Assembly: GCF_000820085.1 (NCBI RefSeq)
Contig: NZ_CDBN01000015.1
Location: 1 to 64,000, forward strand
Direction: 5' to 3'
Length of the DNA stretch: 64,000 bases
DNA from: Aeromonas sanarellii
Lineage (GTDB): Bacteria > Pseudomonadota > Gammaproteobacteria > Enterobacterales > Aeromonadaceae
Position numbers and translations under genes: made by a program. Below are positions 62,720-64,000 of the stretch, piece by piece (positions within the stretch are counted from its first letter, which is position 1; every line of letters starts with the position of its first letter). The notes below the pieces were generated by a model. It was not told the DNA's origin and searched no databases. It saw only the letters and a program-made list of their open reading frames with translations.

Positions 62720-63098
62720 TCTTTCCTCCAAGACGACAGCCGGCCCATATCAGAGCCGCCCATCCCAACATAAAACAGAGGCCACCGGCCGGGGTGATAA
62801 GCCCCAGCCCCTTGCTGCCGAGCAGCACCATGGCGTAAATACTGCCGGAGAATCCCAGGATCCCCAGCACAAAGGCCGTGCCCGCGAAGGTAATCACCTT
62901 GCCGCGCACGCCGCAGAGCCCCAGCACCATCAGGGCCAGGGCGTGGAAAAACTGATACTGCACGGCAGTGTTGAACGCCGCCAGCAGCGAGGGGGCGATA
63001 CCGGTCGCCGCCAGCCCGTGGGCGCCATAGGCCCCCAGTATGGTGGCCGTCAGGCCGAAGAAACCGGCAAGCACCAGCCAGTGTCGTTGGATCTGCAT
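62712..63098 (-). CDS. ygdD: DUF423 family membrane protein (YgdD)
   Basis: A 128-aa inner-membrane protein with four hydrophobic helices and no known function. The N-terminal half has the family GAYGAHGL segment and VQYQFFHALALMVLGL, and the C-terminal half GSIYAMVLLG.KGLGLITPAGG. It overlaps rlmM by 8 bases, and E. coli keeps the same gcvA-ygdD-rlmM order. AAGGAG precedes the ATG at 63098. Confidence 0.9.
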   Translation of the reverse strand: MQIQRHWLVLAGFFGLTATILGAYGAHGLAATGIAPSLLAAFNTAVQYQFFHALALMVLGLCGVRGKVITFAGTAFVLGILGFSGSIYAMVLLGSKGLGLITPAGGLCFMLGWAALIWAGCRLGGKNE

Positions 63099-63122
63099 CT
63101 TTTCTCCTTGCATTCGCGCCCC

Positions 63123-63758
63123 TCAGGCGTGCGCCAGCCTGTCGGTGACAAAGGCCCGGATCCGCTCCGCCGCCTCCCGCAGGTTGTCCTGCTCGCCAAG
63201 ACCGCTCGCCTTTCTCGGCTTGAAACCATGATCCCCGTCGGTCAGCCAGTGGACCGATACGGCGGGGGAGAAGGGGAAGTCGGCCAGCTCGGCGCGGCTG
63301 CCGAAGGTATCGCGCTCCCCCTGCAGCAGCAGGGTGGGCGTCGTGATCTGCTTGAGCACCTCCCCTCGCCAGCTATCGGGCTTGGCCGGGGGGTGGAAAG
63401 GATACCCGAGAACGACCAATCCTGCAGCATTCATCTCATCGCAGATCTCGGCGGCCATGCGCCCGCCCATGGACTTGCCCGCCAGAAACAGCCTGGGATG
63501 GGAAAACTCCTTCGCCATTTGCCGCCAGTGTGCCAGCAGCACGGGTTGTCTGTCCGGCGGCCTGCGTTTGCCGTCCTGGGCCCGCTTGCTCATATAGGGG
63601 AAGTTGAAGCGCACCACTTCGATGTCCGGCCCGGCCAGCAGAGCCGAGAGCCGGGCGAGGAAGTCGTGCTCCATGTCGGCACCCGCGCCGTGGGCCAGCA
63701 GAATGCGAACGGGGGCGTCGTGCGCCCCCTCCCGGATCACGTCCAGCGCCTCAGCCAT
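63123..63758 (-). CDS. Alpha/beta hydrolase of the COG3571 (KANL3/Tex30-like) family
   Basis: A 211-aa alpha/beta-hydrolase-fold protein. The oxyanion-side loop ILLAHGAGADMEHDF, the nucleophile elbow LAGKSMGGRMAAEI (Ser in GKSMGG), the acid in QGERDTFG and the histidine in TDGDHGFKP complete a catalytic triad. Substrate is unknown; relatives are only named predicted hydrolases. It overlaps the gcvA stop by 8 bases and ends 24 bases before DUF423, so it has been inserted into the gcvA-ygdD-rlmM unit relative to E. coli. Confidence 0.85.
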   Translation of the reverse strand: MAEALDVIREGAHDAPVRILLAHGAGADMEHDFLARLSALLAGPDIEVVRFNFPYMSKRAQDGKRRPPDRQPVLLAHWRQMAKEFSHPRLFLAGKSMGGRMAAEICDEMNAAGLVVLGYPFHPPAKPDSWRGEVLKQITTPTLLLQGERDTFGSRAELADFPFSPAVSVHWLTDGDHGFKPRKASGLGEQDNLREAAERIRAFVTDRLAHA

Positions 63759-64000
63759 CGGCGAGCCGGGCCCGGCGACGGGCCTCCTCCTGCTCCACCA
63801 GCTCCAGCATCCAGTCGCGGAAGGCCACTATCTTGCCCTGATCGGACTGCTGCTCCTGGCACACCAGGTAGAAGGCGTTCTTGCTCACCAGCACCTGCTC
63901 GAACGGGCAGATGAGGCGCCCCGCCTCGATCTCCGGCTGGGCCAGCACGCTGTGGCCCAGCGCCACCCCCTGACCGTGGATCGCCGCCTGGATCACCATG
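63751..64000 (-). CDS. gcvA: GcvA, LysR-type regulator of glycine cleavage (C-terminal part only)
   Basis: Only the last 83 or so codons lie inside the window; the start is beyond the right edge. The visible end, AIHGQGVALGHSVLAQPEIE then GRLICPFEQVLVSKNAFYLVC, matches the C-terminus of E. coli GcvA. GcvA activates the glycine cleavage operon gcvTHP when glycine is present and represses it with purines via GcvR. Its position next to ygdD and rlmM agrees. Confidence 0.85.
   Translation of the reverse strand, partial: MVIQAAIHGQGVALGHSVLAQPEIEAGRLICPFEQVLVSKNAFYLVCQEQQSDQGKIVAFRDWMLELVEQEEARRRARLADG

Overview
The window is a GC-rich piece of a gammaproteobacterial chromosome, most likely an Aeromonas (A. 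hydrophila group). This is inferred from protein relatedness and gene order: the full rpsB-tsf-pyrH-frr-uppS-cdsA-dxr-rseP-bamA-skp-lpxD-fabZ-lpxA-lpxB-rnhB-dnaE-accA cluster, the map-glnD-dapD-yaeH and yqcA-truC-yqcC ... syd/queF ... ppnN ... xni neighbourhoods, a PliI-type lysozyme inhibitor of the kind first described in A. hydrophila, and a short NAD-type isocitrate dehydrogenase. It is almost entirely ordinary core chromosome. I see no phage, transposase, integron, CRISPR array, rRNA or tRNA gene.

Layout. 1-10.7 kb: a diguanylate cyclase open at the left edge, tilS, a secreted M13 metallopeptidase, pliI, an YjeH-type amino acid exporter, the serine transporter sdaC, a LysR regulator and a MATE efflux pump. 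10.7-16.6 kb: an acid-stress lysine decarboxylase locus on the minus strand in the order cadC, then cadB-cadA, with an 820-bp spacer that carries a 101-bp tandem repeat derived from the end of cadC. 17-36.3 kb: the macro-operon for translation, envelope biogenesis and DNA replication, all on the minus strand and read from rpsB down to accA. Several of its genes use GTG or TTG starts. 36.7-41.8 kb: map, glnD, dapD and yaeH on the plus strand. 42-46.3 kb: ptsG, then lamB-malM behind a promoter with a well-placed CRP-like site. 46.8-53.3 kb: yqcA and truC/yqcC on the minus strand, a run of five poorly characterised plus-strand genes (DUF3549, DUF3301, DUF2789, an unnamed small protein, DUF2310), then divergent syd and queF. 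53.4-57.3 kb: a TPR membrane protein with a ruined GGDEF domain followed by a coiled-coil diguanylate cyclase with intact GGEEF and I-site motifs. 57.5-64 kb: ppnN, xni, NAD-dependent icd, a small exported protein, and the rlmM / DUF423 / hydrolase / gcvA cluster that runs off the right edge.

Functional themes. Lysine decarboxylation (CadA) with lysine/cadaverine exchange (CadB) under a membrane-bound sensor-regulator (CadC) gives acid resistance. The macro-operon joins ribosome, UMP kinase, isoprenoid and phospholipid precursor, outer-membrane assembly and lipid A genes. PtsG and LamB/MalM give glucose and maltodextrin entry under probable CRP control. Three GGDEF-family genes point to cyclic-di-GMP signalling.

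I did not find a convincing wholly new system. The points most worth checking are the 101-bp repeats behind cadC, the degenerate/active GGDEF pair, and the five-gene uncharacterised run between yqcC and syd. Everything here was read by eye from sequence; no database search was run, and promoter and operator calls are inferences.
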